DNA of 64,000 nt, taken from Corylus avellana (Eukaryota > Streptophyta > Magnoliopsida > Fagales > Betulaceae). Positions 15,258 to 27,448 of the stretch are shown here, in pieces. The stretch spans positions 15,108,393 to 15,172,392 of the forward strand of contig NC_081550.1 of assembly GCF_901000735.1 (NCBI RefSeq), given 5' to 3'. Every line of letters begins with the position of its first letter. Positions within the stretch are counted from its first letter, which is position 1. The notes beneath the pieces were generated by a model that made no database searches, had not been told where the DNA came from, and worked only from the letters and a program-made list of their open reading frames with translations. Position numbers and translations under genes: made by a program.

Positions 15258-18139
15258 TGCAATGGATGGTGAGATTCGAGAGTTAATTGTTGCACTTCTC
15301 TCCAAGATGGACAAGCTAATTGCTTCGCAATCTCCATTGCCATCAAAGCCACAAACAATATCGTACTCACACCTATCACAGCCAAAAACACTAGCCCATT
15401 CAACACCTTCACCCCAATATAACACAATTGTTCCATCACCACAAAAATCAAATTTTCCACACCAATCTCTACCGGAAAACCAACAAACCGAAAATAACCA
15501 CACTTGTAACACCCTCAAAACTAGCCTTGGCCAACTTGGTAGGATTATTAGCAATTACCCCACTTAAACCAACTAGTGGCTAAATGAGGAATCGCTCATC
15601 TAAGCATTATCAGAGTTAATGCATAGGAAGGTGAAATAAATATGAGAAAACTATAAACATTACAAGATAAGTATATTCCTCAAATAAAGACATGGAGCAA
15701 CTAATCAATAATAAAAGGCAAACTTGATAACAGTATGAAGAATCTTAAGATAAAGTTGTAGTGGCAACCACACCCCTTTTGAGTCCTAGTAACAGGTTCC
15801 TTATGAGAGTAATAACAGCGTAAATCTAACGACTTAGTACGTAAACCTTACAGTTGGATATGATATGAGCCCATTTGAAAATGTGTTGTCTTTGTTAATA
15901 CACTTTTGAAAATATCGTTTAGTTTGATAAAGGGTGGTGTACTCCAGGCGGCAATCGCCCAAGTATTTTAATGCATAAAAACTATTGTTTTATAAGTCAT
16001 AACTCTCATGTATGGTCTACCCGAGATACTACCCATTCTCAGTAGGGTTGGCGCTGTCCCAAAGGACTTGTAATACAATGCCGATGCCCCGACTATTATA
16101 CGCTACCGTCCATAACACTAGTGGCACAACCGAGTGCGACCTCGGGTGGCCCACACCACTAATGATGTAGATCCTGTAGTGACCACCCATTAGAGAATGG
16201 CTGCATCTTGGTCACGAAACCATTGGATCCAAAGCCTATATAACACACATATTTGACCATAAAATGAAGTCTATATAGTAAGCCTATGGCCATTATTCCG
16301 CACGAACCGGTGCCTATGTCATACGATGCATCTTATCAACTAGTTATTAAAGCAGTTACCAAGTTATTACAAAAAGTAGACATGCTCATATCATACGCGG
16401 GGTTAGTCAACTGACATATCGCACGTTTTTAAGGAAAATGTTCGTAACTATTTACTTATCTCGTACGCTTGCTTAAGTCCTCCAACATCACAAATCCCTG
16501 TTATAACGAAATACGAGTCATTGTTATAAGCAGTACTAGAGAACTCTACGAGGTTCCATCTAACCAAAAAGGTCTACTAAAACCTTTGGACCACATTTTG
16601 GGCTAAGGGGCGTGTGACCTGTTCTCTAGGCGAGCGCTCGTTCCCTAGGGCAAGCATTTGGCCAGGGACTAGGGTTTGGCCAAAAATCCTAAAAACTCTT
16701 CTAGGCTTCTATCTTAAGGCTATGGGTTAGTACTTCTATTTGTAGGTTTTAAAATAAACATGCATATCACAAGAAAATACAACACAAGGAATCAAAGAGG
16801 TGTTTAAAAGCCTTTGAAAACATTTCTCTTTCTTTTTTTTTAGGAAATAGGAATATCCAAGAACAAAACATATTATCAAGCAACTTTAAAAGGAAACAAA
16901 GGTGGTTTGGAAAACCTTTTCGAAATCATCCTTGTTTTATGAAGAAAGGCACAAAGACTTGTTATAGCAAAAACTTGGAACTTTAAAGAGAATGATCATA
17001 ATACTTAGAAAAGCTTAGAACTTGTAGATATTAATAACTACGCCATTGTAAATCAAGAAGCTCATAAAACATAAAGGAATATAGTAGTTACCTTAACAAG
17101 CAAGCCTCCCAAGGATGTTTCTCTCTTCTTCAAGGTTACTCACAAAGCTCACACTCTCTCAAATATCAAAGTAGTAGGGTTTCTCTAAGGCTTCAGAGGC
17201 CTAATGAGGGTTGGGCTCGAATGGGGGTATGGGGTATTTATAGGGGAAGAAGTTGAGGGCAAAATGGAAAAACTTTTGAAAAGGGGCGAGCGCCCGTGTG
17301 TAATATAGTGTCAAGCGCTCGTGTATTGTAGCTTAGAGGGGTCAGAGTCGCAGGTGGCACGCTCGTGTAAAAACCAGCAGTCTGAAAATGGTCAACAAGC
17401 GCTCGTATGGTCCCCGGTCGAACGCTCGTGTACTGTTCACAAAAGGCCAAAAAGTGTTCAGAGTACGATTTCACGAGGGTGGTGTAAGGTTTAGACATCC
17501 AGTGAGGGTATTTTGGGCTTTTTGCTCCAAAAGTTGCTGAGGTGGCTTAAGGTTTTCTGTTTATGGCTGATTAGAAAGCTATTAACTTGTTGAGTAAGGA
17601 GTAAAAACTCTTTTAAAACGATTTAAAAAGTTGGGGTATTACAACACTGCTACAAATTCTCAAATTCCACACCAATCACAACCCAAGAAGAGATTTGAGA
17701 AGGTTGTGAACCCGTTATTTGAGAAGCATTCAAGACGGTGTGGTATAAGTCGTGCTTTGACTTCAAAGAGAGATCTTCACCGATTGGTAAAGTGGCCAAA
17801 GGTTTGCATCTAGAGAAAGAAGTGGATATTTATGCAGCACTTGGGGATCCAACTAGCATTCTAGACAAAATCCTTGCTACCAATTCCTTCAAGTTGCTTC
17901 TCTACTATTGGCCGAAGGACAAAGCAAAGATGAAAAGACTTTTGAAGATAGGTCAAGTTGAGTGTGAAGGGAAAACTCTTGAAGCTAAGAAGACCCACAC
18001 ATGGTGGAGTCTTGATTGAGCACCACCGGGTGAACGGCCGCCTAGGAAGAGGATAAGACGGCTGAAATAAGTGAAGCCAAATATGGAAAATAAAGTCACT
18101 AAGACCTTGGGGACAAGGTCCAAATTAAGAGGGAAGGAA
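15258..18139 (+). mobile_element. Plus-strand retroelement internal region, split by a solo LTR
   Basis: An ORF beginning at ATG 15262 (MDGEIRELIVALLSKMDKLI) runs to 15504, is interrupted by a solo LTR, and resumes in the same frame at 17649 (ATNSQIPHQSQPKKRFEK) to a stop at 17811-17813. A second frame (about 17738-18019) reads AALGDPTSILDKILATN. Near the end, CCTTGGGGACAAGG and the purine-rich AGAGGGAAGGAA resemble the 3' end of Ty3/gypsy internal regions. No protease, RT or integrase is visible, so this may be a non-autonomous or heavily deleted element. Family uncertain. Confidence 0.55.
15505..17643. mobile_element. Solo LTR, 2139 bp, with perfect 5-bp TSD (ACACT)
   Basis: It begins TGTAACACCC and ends GGGTATTACA (imperfect inverted ends, TG...CA) and is flanked by ACACT at 15500-15504 and 17644-17648. 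No gag or pol is inside. A TATA-like GTATTTATAGGGG lies at about 17232-17245. Removing the LTR and one ACACT restores the host ORF in frame. The size suggests a Ty3/gypsy family. Several AGCGCTCG/GAGCGC motifs occur at both ends (about 16630 and 17285-17430). Confidence 0.92.
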
Positions 18140-18460
18140 TGTTACAGGCATTTCCATATTAGGCTAGCCGTATTAAGTTTATATTATGTTAACATTAGTT
18201 GGCTAACCGTAGCCGTATTAGGGCTATGATATTATTTTAATAAAAGTCTCTTGATGACTTAGCCCCTAGAAACTTTTGTAATATTTCTCTATTTAAAGAG
18301 ACATGCAATGAATAAAGGGATATGAAAAGAATTAAGCCCAAATTTTGTGTTTGAAAATTCTAGGTTTCCTTAGAATTTAAGGTCTAGGTTTCTTTAGAAC
18401 CTAATTTACCATGTTGCAAACTTAGATTCGTAATACGAGCAGCCTCCAGGGTGAGCAGAG
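18140..18460 (+). mobile_element. Probable 3' LTR of the plus-strand retroelement
   Basis: It begins TGTTACAGGC right after the purine tract AGAGGGAAGGAA. It contains repeated GCTAGCCGTATTA/GCTAACCGTA motifs and an AATAAA at 18310-18315. No 5' partner is visible because the 5' end joins the copia LTR stub. The right boundary is approximate. Confidence 0.45.
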
Positions 18461-19456
18461 AGGACAATTGGAATAATTTTCAGCACAATCTAGTGGCCAT
18501 GTTTGATTTAGAATCATGAAAGTGTAGGTAGTAACAGGAGCACTGGCAGTTGTAGTATTAGTGGGTTGGTTCTTGATTCTTCAATTATAATTGAGAGGGA
18601 TGTGTAATGGGGGCCTATGTTTTTTTTGTTACAACCAAGATTGATGTTAATTAATGTTGCCTATTTTTGCTTATTTCATTCTTTCATCCCCATTTCCTCA
18701 TTTCCCATATATTTTAATGTTAATGGTCATCTCACTCATCAATATACTACTGGAGCCTTGCTAGTTTGTAAGCATTGGCCACTTGTGATTGTTTTGTCAA
18801 GCTGAAATCAACCATGGGAGTGCTCAACGAGAAAAATTACAACCAAACAAACTTAACTAAACAAACAAACAAAGTTGTTATTAACAAAGAATTCGAAAAC
18901 TTAAAAACAATAATAAAAATAAAAATAAAAATTCTTTTTTCTTCTGCATTATGAGCAATCATAATCAAACCCTCCATGCACACAACCAACCATAATCGAA
19001 ACAGGAATTTAGAGACAGGTTCTTCTTCATGTCCATGTGCACTAGGTTATTGTCACATGATTTAGGACACATGTCATCTTATTAAACCCGTTTATTGCTA
19101 AACTTTTGTCCTCTAAGGATGGCACTGTCTTTTTTGACTTTTATGTCAACGTAATTCTCCCATATTCCTGTTCTCAATAGATAGCTCAATCGCCTGAAGA
19201 TCACGCCTCATAAAGAAATGTAAAAAAAAAAAAAAAACTTCCATATTCTCCCTTTTCCGCATGGAATAGAAAAAAGAAAAAGAAAAAAATAAAAATAACA
19301 TCAGGCCTTTCAATCAAAATGTGCTACCAAAGGCCCAAACAACCTAATAAAAAAAGTCCCGCAAAGTATTGTTTTTTCCTTAGTGCCTCACTAAATTCCC
19401 CCAAATCTGAGAGCACTCGCGGTGGCAGAAGTCTGAAGCTCAAGCCCCCTTAAACA
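18461..19456. other. Non-coding stretch, including the promoter of the NF-YC10-like gene
   Basis: No gene recognised. A/T-rich, with A-runs near 19221 and 19270. The last few hundred bases are the presumed promoter and 5' UTR of the histone-fold gene that starts at 19457. Confidence 0.5.
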
Positions 19457-22009
19457 ATGGCCTCCTCCAAAAAATCCACAGCAGAGAAAAAAAGGAAAGA
19501 AACCAAACCCACAAAAACACCCAACAAGAAAAGCAATACCACTACAACGAAGAAAGATCCAGAAAAGAACAAGAAGACTTGCAATGGCACCGTCAACAAC
19601 GCCATATCGATCCCATCTTCAAGCATAGAGTCCCAAGAAGATGAACAACAAGAGCGAAGCAAAAGCAAAAGCAAAAGCGCAAGTACAACCAAGAAAGCCA
19701 ATAGCACCGCATCCAAGAAAGGCAAACAAAAACGACGAGTGGAAGAGGTAAACGACGTCGTTCACGAAGAAGAAGAAGAAGTTGGAGAGAAAGAGGTAAA
19801 CGACGCGAAGATGCATAGGTTTCCAATGAATCGTATCAAGACGATCGCTCGGAGCGAAGACTCCGGTTTGCGCATAACCCAGGAGGCCCTGTATCTCCTC
19901 AACAAAGCCACGGTATCTTTCTGTTATTGATTCTCTTATTCATGAATTTGAGCTAGGGGTTTTTTCAGCTAAGCTGACTATATTTGCTGTTTGTTCGTAA
20001 TCTTAAAAATGATTTGGAAACCATTAATATAAATTAACAAAAATTTCTTGTATTTTATTTTTATATAATTAGAAGAATCTAAAAATTTCAACGTTCATTC
20101 ACAATATAAAATGTTAATAAAAAAATTAACTTAAATTTATTTTCAATTAAAATATATGCATATTAACTAATGAAGCTCAAAACGTTATGACTAGGGTGTT
20201 ACATGTTCTTGTAGAACTCCACAACTGAAAAGATATGCCACTTGAATACCAGAAAGCCCTGCAGAATATATACCCCATAAGTATATTGGCTTTGTTGTTT
20301 TTGTATGCAAAGGTGATGAGCTCTCATGCACATCTAAAATCTAATATGCCCAAAAAGAACACTTCTGTATTTCATATTTGTAGCTATTTCTTATTTTATG
20401 CACTTAGTTAATTGAAACCTTTATTCTATCATGTTCATGTGATAAAATCTAAAACTATATGATAATTGTGTGCGTACCTGAGATGCTTGCGAGAGAGAGA
20501 GATGAGAGTACTATATGCAAAAATGAGAGAGAGGAGCAGAGGAGGAGCAGCTGCTGCAGGAGAATTCAACGGCGACAGTGAAGAGGAGCTACGGAGGGGG
20601 AGAGAGAAGAGAGTGTGTGTGAATCAGAAGGCCTTCGTGTGTGTAGGGTGAAGGAGAGTGGTGAAAAATGGTTTACGCAAATGAGAAAACCTTAGTAAAC
20701 CGAAAACGTTTTCAGTTTGACCATGATTTTCAGCTATCCCAAGCACTCAAAAGTGAAAACCTTTTTCGGAATAGGTTTTACGTTGAAACAAACAGGGCAT
20801 AAGTTTCATGATTAATAAAACATGATTATTACTTATAAAAGAAAAAGTTTCATGCAAGCTACAATGTTCGGGTTTTCAATTTTTTGTTTTTGGCTGTAGA
20901 AAACAAATGTGGTGGTATTTATGGATTTTACTTCATTGGGTTGCAGGATACGTTTCTCGAGCAATTTACAAAAGATGCACATGCTTGTTGCGTTCAAGAC
21001 CGCAAAAAATCGCTGGGTTACAAACACCTTTGTAATGTGTCTAACTATCTTTTCTTTTTCAATGTTTTTGTTAATTAAGCAACATATAGCTTGTACTTTC
21101 TTGTTCGATGATCACATGGCCCTAGAAATATTGAAGATTGGGGTGAACTTTGATTAATTATATTGTTTTAGCTTTTAATATTTTGCTGTGTGCTGAACAT
21201 TTGTATTATTTATGGATGGCATTGATTGGTTTTCAGTAGATCTATTTTAGCACGTTTATTAGATTTTGATGTATGGATTGATGCTACATAACCGGGGTTT
21301 GTGATCTTGATTGTTTTAATCAATGAAGTAGTTAAATGGCATTCTCTAATTTTCAGTGAATTTGGTTATACTTGTTATACATTCTCATGGGTTTGGTTAG
21401 TGATTAATGGAAGGAAATTCAACACCAATGCAGAGCTACTCATAGTTTCATATTTTCAGCTGTTCTACCTAAGAAAATTGAGGCTTTTGTGCTTTATGAA
21501 GTACTCTTTTACTTGAGTAAATGCTGTAGTAGCTTGACTTTTGTAATATCGATGGCGCAGAGAACTGATCAATAGACCATTTGCTCCTTTTGGTTTATTG
21601 GAAAAATGCAATTTCAGACAATTGCTTGTAGCTTCTGATTGATATTAACCATCAATACTGGCATGGGTTTTAAAAAGACCCTTTCAAAGTTTAATTACCA
21701 TAAACCATACTAGCTTTTTGTAAGTTGATGTTATTTTATTCAATACTTATTGAATTGCTTCTTTCTTGTTTCAGCATTAGTCGTTTCTAAAAGGAGCAGA
21801 TACGACTTTCTTTCAGGTATTTCTACGTTTCTGTCAGTGAAAGATTTTTCTATTTGAATATGAGATGTCTAAACTTTTCTGCAGTTTCTGCTATTAGTTG
21901 TGTCTGGTGCATGACCCTTGCTTGTGTCTGTGTAGATTTTGTCCCTGAGAAAGTAAAAGCTCAGGATGCCTTGGCAGAGAGAAAAGTAACCGAGACAGAG
22001 ACGGGCTAG
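19457..22009 (+). CDS. NF-YC10: NF-YC10/DPB3-1-like histone-fold protein (4 exons, complete)
   Basis: Exons 19457-19912, 20947-21031, 21775-21816 and 21936-22009 join with GT-AG introns to 657 bp, 218 aa. Residues 1-118 are Lys/Ser/Thr-rich with an acidic patch (HEEEEEVGEKE) and look disordered and nuclear. From 119 comes a CBF/NF-Y-type histone fold: MHRFPMNRIKTIARSED, LRITQEALYLLNKAT, then DTFLEQFTKDAHACCVQDRK and SKRSRYDFLSDFVPEKV. This matches the plant Dpb3/POLE4-type subunit known in Arabidopsis as DPB3-1 or NF-YC10, tied to DNA polymerase epsilon and, as an NF-Y-like trimer, to DREB2A heat-stress transcription. The start is the first ATG of the long frame. No defects seen. The fold is sure; the orthology is from remembered sequence. 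Confidence 0.92.
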
Positions 22010-24224
22010 GACCTTCAAAATGTGCTGATTTGAAGGGTATATTATATAGCCAGGTAAGACATTAAATGTTGTACAACTAAAGAGTTGATCCATGCGTCGT
22101 TACGGCTACCTCTTAAGGGTGCTTAGAACAATTGAACTATTTACATGTTGGTCTAAGAAGTGAAAAATTCTTTGATACAGGAAGATGCGTCTTAGTGGAT
22201 TGCTTCTTTAGATGGCCGGCTAGCTGGTTTGAATTGAATCAGAGTGCCCTAGATCTAGAGTTTGTCTTTGTGATGACTTTTTTGAACAGAATGTTCTTGT
22301 TCTTGTCAAGTTAGAATGAGAATTGAATTTTGTGGAGAAGTTTGTTATTTCCTGTCAATCATGAATTTCACAAGTAATGGGAAACAGACCATGCCTTTGG
22401 TCATTTTTCATCTGGAATACCCCGATTTTATTTATTTATTTTTAATTTTTTGAACACTTGGGCACAATAATATTACAGCATAATATGATACATAATCGTG
22501 CTTACATTGACCAGAAACCCTGGAGTTCAAGATTTTCCCAACACAATGGCACATGTAATTAGGGCTATATATAAATAAGAAAGATCCTGCAAACCTATGA
22601 ACAACCTTCGCATGGTCCACTAGGAAATATACTGTTTTGTTGCTTTTTCTTCCCTAATAGATGTGGTTTTATTGAAATTTTAAATCTGCTCTCACGGAGT
22701 GCTGTAGACCATTTTTTTATTAAGTAATCGAGATATTATTAAAAGTGTAAGGCGCTTTCAGGTATACTGGAAGAGCACCTTAGACCAATCTAACACCCTT
22801 ATCAAATTCCTTAGGCGAATATGAGGCCAGAGCATAGTTGTATGTTAGATATGGAAATTTCCCCCATTTCTTTCGGCCCTAGATTCATTATCTTCTCATT
22901 TTTCGAACTTCTGAAACCCTAACCTCCCCTTCTCTCCTGCCTCATTCTCCTTCATTGAAATCCTAACCTAGTCCCCTGATTTGGTACCCCTGTTTTTGCT
23001 TCTAATGTCTTACCTCAAAATTCTCCTCTAATCTCTCCCCTGTTCATTCCTCGTGTCTTCTTCTGCTCTTTACAGATTAGGAGCATCATATATGTATTGT
23101 TAGCAATAGGCATAATTGTCTTTTCAGCGGTCTGATACTTTCTTCCTTAGTTGGATTTTCTTCTTCAGCATCAGATCTCTCGTGTGATTCATACTTGACG
23201 CCAAGTTTTTGGCAGTAGAAAGCACACACATTAGAGCCGAAATGATCTGGTCCGATCAAGAAATAATTAGGTTTAATTTTTTTTTTTTTTAATTCTCAAA
23301 CGAATGTGGTTCCTGATCATTTGGAAACAAGAATTTGGGAGAAAGTTTTTGGGTTTGTAACATTTTTCTAGCCCTTAATTACATTCGTCATATAGGAGCT
23401 AGAAAAATGGTAATCATAAATTTGCTCTTCACTCCATTTCAATTTATTCATTCCACTCCTTAAGTTTTTCTTTTTGGCATTAATAAGGTTAATGCAAAGT
23501 AGGCAATTTTAGGCCGCTGCGCGTGCAACCCCTCTAACAAACAGAGGTAGTCAAATGAGCCACTTCCTCCACTTTAGGGTAACATTCGGAACCCTCTATT
23601 GAGGGTAGCCACCAGGGACGAAGGAAGGGATGGCCCATATAGGTCATGGCCACCCTCCAACTCAGAAGGAAAAAATCATTTAAGGTAAAAACAAAAAAAA
23701 AAAAAATTATAAGGTTTAACAACACAATTTATTGGCCTTTGACCCCTACCCATACTAAACACTACCTCATTTCCCTGGTAGCCACCCCCTTGGACGGGTA
23801 CAGAGGTGGTTTTCTTGTTTTTTCAAATTTTAATTTTTTTAATAAAATATAAAATTATGCTTTCATTGAATTGGTATTAATCCCATTAATTCCACGTCAG
23901 CAAGTTAAGATAATTATGGACGTAAAGAGTGAAAGAACAAAAACAAGAAACTTAAGGAGTTAAAAGCCAAATTTAAAAATTCAAGGAATAAATTGAAATG
24001 GCAGAATTACTAAAGGAATATAAACACACGAGAATGACGAACCACAATTGGTGCAAGTAATATGCCTAACTCAATTTCGATTAATATGGCTGGCTATTCT
24101 TCTGTAAGAAAAAAGAAAAAGCAAAAGGAAAATAAAAACAAGAAGCATTATAGGGTACTGACTATCGAGGGAACAATTAAAAAGGCCGTGAAAAACAAAC
24201 AACTTAGAGGCTTTTGGTGTTAAC
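22010..24224. other. Intergenic stretch between convergent genes
   Basis: The NF-YC10-like gene (plus) and the WD40 gene (minus) converge here, so both 3' ends lie within. No supportable ORF. A segment at about 23577-23660 (ATTGAGGGTAGCCACCAGGG, then GGCCACCCTCCAACTC) and a related piece near 23776 (GGTAGCCACCCCCTTGG) look like an old repeat. Confidence 0.5.
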
Positions 24225-27200
24225 TTATAGATGTACAGATTTATAACTAGAGGCACCAGTTTTCCCCGACACCAACGGTTGCTCCTTTGAACTAGTACCT
24301 ACAAGGGCTTCTGAGTTGCTAGTTTGGCCCTCAGAAATTCCAGGTCTCATCCAAACCTTGACATGCCCTTCCCGACACGCAGTGAGAATAGATTCCTCCG
24401 TAAAAATTATGCCAGATTGGGGTTCGGAATGGACGCGGTGGGCGACTAATGGCGAGAGCTTTGGAACGACTCGCATGCTTGGTGCAGGTTGGAGAGTGCC
24501 CACCGGGCAAGCGCTGTCCCAATGAGATGATTGGCTTCCGGTACTGAATGTAGGGGACCCACCAGGTGGACACCGGCGAAGTGGCACTACGATCTCGTCC
24601 ATTGACAAATCCCACAAAAGCAACTGTGTATCCTGTAAATATGTACACAAGTTGCATATTTAGAAGATACAAGTAGATAGATGCAATCATTTCGTTAAAA
24701 GATAACACAAAGGCAACACAAACAAAAATCCTGGGAATCAACATTCAGTTTAATATGAATGCATGAGACGAGAAGCAAGTGAAAACTTGTTTGCACAAAA
24801 TCAATTAAAACCTTATGGGTCTAGAAATGTAGTCATTTCAGGAAAACATCAAAGTGGATTATTATGGAGAGAAAAACCTATCAATCTTTTTGTTTTTTAC
24901 CTCTCTAAACTACCATTAGATGTTTTGAAAAGTAATGGTAAAACATTTAAGACCTGTATCACCATTAAGCAAATACCTCAGCACATACTTTCTAACAACT
25001 CAAGCCCAGCTTCTTACAATCAAGTTTCCCATGGCACTGATTGCTTGTCAAATAATTTGTCCAATGGCCTTAGCACATAATACAACCTGTTTATGGTGTT
25101 TGTCCTAGCATCTTGTCCTCCATTTTTTCCCCAATTGACAAAAATTCAAGTCATGGTCACAAGGCACTCTTTGTACTCTAAAAATCTAGAGACTTCTGAA
25201 ATTCAAACCCCAACATCTAATTAAATTTGTAATCTTGACAACCAGAGTTGGAATTGTCACCAACATCAAGAAGGATATCAATTCAAATACATAAAGAGCC
25301 ATGCAATAACCCACAACAGCAAGAAGCCTGCATGGGAGAACAATAGCAGGAACTTTTTACAAGTGCAGATCATAGATATAACCGGTTTTTAGATACACAA
25401 GCAAGCTTTTATTTCATATATTAAGATAAACATAAGAGCCTTTGACTCAATTAAAGATATCCATCTCTGTCTATTTCCTGTTCTTTTATTTAATTTTTTT
25501 TTGTTTTTTATTTATTTATTTTGTGTGTGTGTGTGTGTGAGTGTGGGAGAGTGAAAAAAGGTGGGGTTGGTGTTGTTGATAGCGCACAACATTATTACTC
25601 CGACCAACAGAACCAAATCGGTACATGGTATTTTCTTCTGTGCCATCTGAAGTCGGTGATGACCAATATGAGTCAAAAGTCACTCCACTGACCTGCGAGC
25701 CATCCTTTTTAAAATGATTAAGATGGTCATGAATATGAAACTCAAATCAAAACTTAACAAATCTCAAATTAAAGAGTTAACGATTTAGAAAAGCTTTACC
25801 CATGAGTTGTGCCCCTCGCCCCATGCCACTACCTTCCGATCTTCCATACTCCATACTGTAACTAGATCATCTTCACCACCCGTGAGAACATATTTTCCAT
25901 CAACACTGACAAAAAGCATTAAAAGGATGTATGATTTTCTTTCTTTTGTTTTTTTTTTTTTTGAGGGGTTTCTTTTGAAGTTAGTAATGCTGTCTATGAG
26001 AAATGAGAATAAGGAAACACCATGTGATATGCAATATTAGAATATTCTGGAAATGTAAAGGATGATATTTTGACTGAGAAATAATCTCTTACATATCAAG
26101 TTACCTCCAGGCACAACATAGAAGAGCACCATAATAGCTTTTTCCACCACATATTAATTGTTCTTTTGAGTAGTCAAATACCCGCAGATACCCTACATTT
26201 AGCCCTTGATATCAGCACCTCCATTATAAGTGGCACTTATAAACAAAAATAACAGATCAAGAGAATACCATCTCTGCCAACTATAGCCAAATATGCACCA
26301 TCAGTAGAGAAAGCAATGCTGTTGATTGATCCTTGGCAGATATGCCATCTAGCAATTGGATTACCCTGCAAATAGAACATTAAAGAGCAACAATAAGAAA
26401 GAGAGAAAAACATGATGATGGTAAGAACAAAGGCAAATTGGTTCAGTTTGTATCTTCGATAAACTATCAAAACAGAGCAGAAGAAGGTTGTAATTCTTAG
26501 CCAAGTTGCACCACATGTGAGTAATGCAGAAGAAGATACGTCTCTGCATCTAAATACACATTACACATACACACACATGCACGCACAAACACATTGGTGC
26601 ATGCAAGAAACACGGAAAGAACAAATTGTATTAAGAAAACTCTGCATGTGGGCCATGTGCATAATGTATCACCATGCTGTTTGTGAATTTTTTTTTGGAT
26701 TTTCAAACATGATAAATTGTTGCCATGCTAAGTTAAGTTGTCCCTGTGCCTAACAAAATTAGCCAATTAGGGATAAAGTTTTGGTTCGGATAAATGCAAA
26801 ATTATTTGCATATTTGCATAACAATGTAACATCTACAGCCACCCCAAGTATCAAACAACTAAAACATACCACACAGACAAAATCTCATTGCTGGTTAAAA
26901 TCAATAACTGCTTATCAATTTGACACATGTTTTAATTGTCTAAGCAGTACCTGTCTACATTATTATTTTATTCAGTAATCTTGAAAGCTAAATTGAAATT
27001 AAAGTAGAAGATTATTGAACAGCTAAGCTACTTGAATATGATAAAGGGCCAGAATGCTATTAGAATATTAAATACCAGTTACCTTACTGGACCTCGCATG
27101 CGCCACAGAAAACTGGGTTTGATCCTTTATAACTGGAAAAGAAGAATCAGCAGTACCATCCTTGCACTATAATAAATATGGAAGTTACACCAAATTAGTT

Positions 27201-27402
27201 TGTGCATTTGAGCAGAAAAATGGCAGGCTGAGAGAAGGCACATTGAATATAATTTAGGCTTGCCTTTTCATACGCATACAAGTTTCCATCAGCATGAGCA
27301 ACAACAAAAGTACCATCACCTTTGGGAACCCATGCAATACCGGCACATCGACTGTTAAGAACAACTAGTTAGTTTGCAAATTAAGACTAGTAACCACACA
27401 CA

Positions 27403-27448
<46 letters not shown>

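Noticed and set aside
17238..17498. 86-residue minus-strand frame inside the solo LTR
   Set aside because: It lies wholly in LTR sequence, resembles no known protein, and overlaps a TATA-like region.
19450..19826. Minus-strand hydrophobic frames opposite exon 1 of the NF-YC10-like gene
   Set aside because: They are the antisense of Lys/Ser/Glu-rich codons, which always read as Leu/Phe/Val-rich.
24331..24744. 137-residue minus-strand frame overlapping the last WD40 exon
   Set aside because: It is the +1 frame of exon 11. The true frame 24632-24225 matches the WD40 family.
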